A DNA stretch of 5,639 nucleotides from an uncultured Anaerobutyricum sp. (GTDB lineage Bacteria > Bacillota > Clostridia > Lachnospirales > Lachnospiraceae), in NCBI GenBank assembly GCA_934317185.1, contig CAKREJ010000106.1, positions 1-5,639 of the forward strand, written 5' to 3'. The notes below the pieces were generated by a model that had not been told where the DNA came from, searched no databases, and saw only the letters and a program-made list of their open reading frames with translations. Below are positions 4,522-5,639 of the stretch, one piece after another. Numbering within the stretch: the stretch's first letter is position 1; each line of letters starts with the position of its first letter. The translations under genes were made by a program, and so were the position numbers.

Positions 4522-5639
4522 ATGATAAAAAAAGAAATGATAGCAATGCTCTTAGCTGGTGGACAAGGAAGCCGTCTTGGCGTACTAACCTCTAAATTAG
4601 CAAAACCGGCAGTAGCATTCGGCGGAAAGTACAAAATCATCGACTTTCCATTAAGTAACTGTATTAATTCTGGAATCGACACAGTAGGTGTTCTTACCCA
4701 GTATCAGCCATTAAGACTGAACCAGCATATCGGTATCGGTATTCCGTGGGATTTGGATCGTAATATAGGTGGTGTATCTATTCTTCCTCCATACGAGAAG
4801 AGTCAGAACACTGACTGGTACACAGGAACAGCGAATGCGATTTATCAGAACATGGAATTTATGGAGTATTATCATCCGGATTATGTAATTATTCTTGGTG
4901 GAGATCATATTTATAAGATGGATTATGAACTGATGCTTGAATTCCATAAGAAGAATAACGCACAGATCACACTTGCTACATATGAAGTACCGTGGGAAGA
5001 TGCCAGCCGTTTTGGTCTTGTTATCACAGACGAGAATAATCAGATTCTTGAATTTGAGGAGAAACCGGCCAACCCAAGAAGTAATAAAGCATCTATGGGT
5101 ATTTACATATTTAACTGGGAAGTATTAAAGGAAGCTCTGGAAACTTTATCTGAACAGCCTGGATGTGACTTTGGTATGCATGTAATTCCTTACTGCCATA
5201 AGCGTGGCGATAAGATTATGGCTTACAACTATCAGGGTTACTGGAAAGACGTAGGAACACTTTCTGCATACTGGGAAGCCAACATGGAATTAATTGATAT
5301 TATACCTGAATTCAATCTTTACGAAGAATTCTGGAGAATATATACAAAGACAGATGTTATTCCACCACAGTATTTCTCAGCAGACTCTAAAGTGAAGGCA
5401 TGTATTGTCGGAGATGGAACAGAAGTCTATGGAGATATTTCCAATTCTGTAATCGGAGCTGGTGTTGTTATCGAGGAAGGTGCTGTAGTTACGAACTCTA
5501 TTATTATGAATAATACCGTGATCAAGAAGGGTGCTAAGATAGAGAAGTCTATCATCGCAGAGAGAGTAGAAGTTGGAGAGAACACAGAGCTTGGTGTATT
5601 CGAAGAAGCAGAGAATAAGTATAAACCGAATGTTTACAG
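4522..5639 (+). CDS. glgC: Glucose-1-phosphate adenylyltransferase, 3' end cut by window
   Basis: 372 complete codons plus two bases, open to the window edge. GlgC makes ADP-glucose and pyrophosphate from ATP and glucose-1-phosphate, the committed step of bacterial glycogen synthesis, in the cytoplasm. The N-terminal nucleotidyltransferase domain shows [15 protein letters not shown] at about 9-23, [19 protein letters not shown] at 28-46, [12 protein letters not shown] at 99-110, [10 protein letters not shown] at 126-135 with catalytic-type D128, glucose-1-phosphate-site FEEKP at 178-182 with K181, SMGIYIFNW at 191-199 and YWKDVGT at 240-246. From about 290 onward, isoleucine/valine- and glycine-rich hexapeptide-like repeats form the C-terminal left-handed beta-helix. 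The catalytic features separate it from the regulatory homologue GlgD. The Bacillus protein is about 380 residues; this one continues past that region without a stop, as the longer clostridial forms do. In Firmicutes glgD and glgA often follow, but that is outside the window. It is transcribed away from murC, so it is functionally separate from the replication genes. Confidence 0.95.
   Translation, partial: MIKKEMIAMLLAGGQGSRLGVLTSKLAKPAVAFGGKYKIIDFPLSNCINSGIDTVGVLTQYQPLRLNQHIGIGIPWDLDRNIGGVSILPPYEKSQNTDWYTGTANAIYQNMEFMEYYHPDYVIILGGDHIYKMDYELMLEFHKKNNAQITLATYEVPWEDASRFGLVITDENNQILEFEEKPANPRSNKASMGIYIFNWEVLKEALETLSEQPGCDFGMHVIPYCHKRGDKIMAYNYQGYWKDVGTLSAYWEANMELIDIIPEFNLYEEFWRIYTKTDVIPPQYFSADSKVKACIVGDGTEVYGDISNSVIGAGVVIEEGAVVTNSIIMNNTVIKKGAKIEKSIIAERVEVGENTELGVFEEAENKYKPNVY

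Overview
The window looks like chromosomal DNA of a low-GC Gram-positive bacterium of the class Clostridia, probably a gut Lachnospiraceae-type organism. The evidence is the AT-rich intergenic DNA, AGGAGG/GGAGG ribosome binding sites, a clostridial-type DnaD-domain protein paired with a DnaC/DnaI-like helicase loader, and a Firmicute-type GlgC. The genus cannot be fixed from the sequence alone. There is no sign of an insertion sequence, phage, CRISPR array, tRNA or rRNA.

Layout. Bases 1-947 (minus) hold a DnaC/DnaI-family AAA+ helicase loader whose 3' end is cut by the window edge. Bases 950-2077 (minus) hold the DnaD-domain primosome protein directly upstream of it, with the dnaD stop codon abutting the Shine-Dalgarno of the loader, so the two form a tight operon. 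Bases 2078-2686 carry no gene. From right to left they hold a very long imperfect hairpin that should terminate murC (2577-2671), a dense cluster of same-orientation DnaA boxes (2186-2462), and the dnaD leader with a weak promoter candidate. Bases 2687-4066 (minus) encode MurC (UDP-N-acetylmuramate--L-alanine ligase). Bases 4067-4521 form a divergent AT-rich regulatory region with a 12-bp tandem repeat in the murC leader, an inverted repeat, and a good extended -10 promoter for glgC. Bases 4522-5639 (plus) encode GlgC (glucose-1-phosphate adenylyltransferase), cut at its 3' end.

The most interesting signal is the DnaA-box cluster: four perfect TGTGGATAA sites (reverse complement TTATCCACA) plus five one-mismatch sites within 277 bp, all in one orientation. 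The starts alternate 9 and 12 bp apart, and there is an additional 11-bp-phased run of degenerate boxes. It sits directly upstream of an operon for two proteins that load the replicative helicase after DnaA opens the origin. Two readings fit: DnaA autoregulates supply of its own downstream loading factors (or is titrated there), or this is a replication origin or part of one. The absence of dnaA, dnaN or rpmH in the window leaves the choice open.
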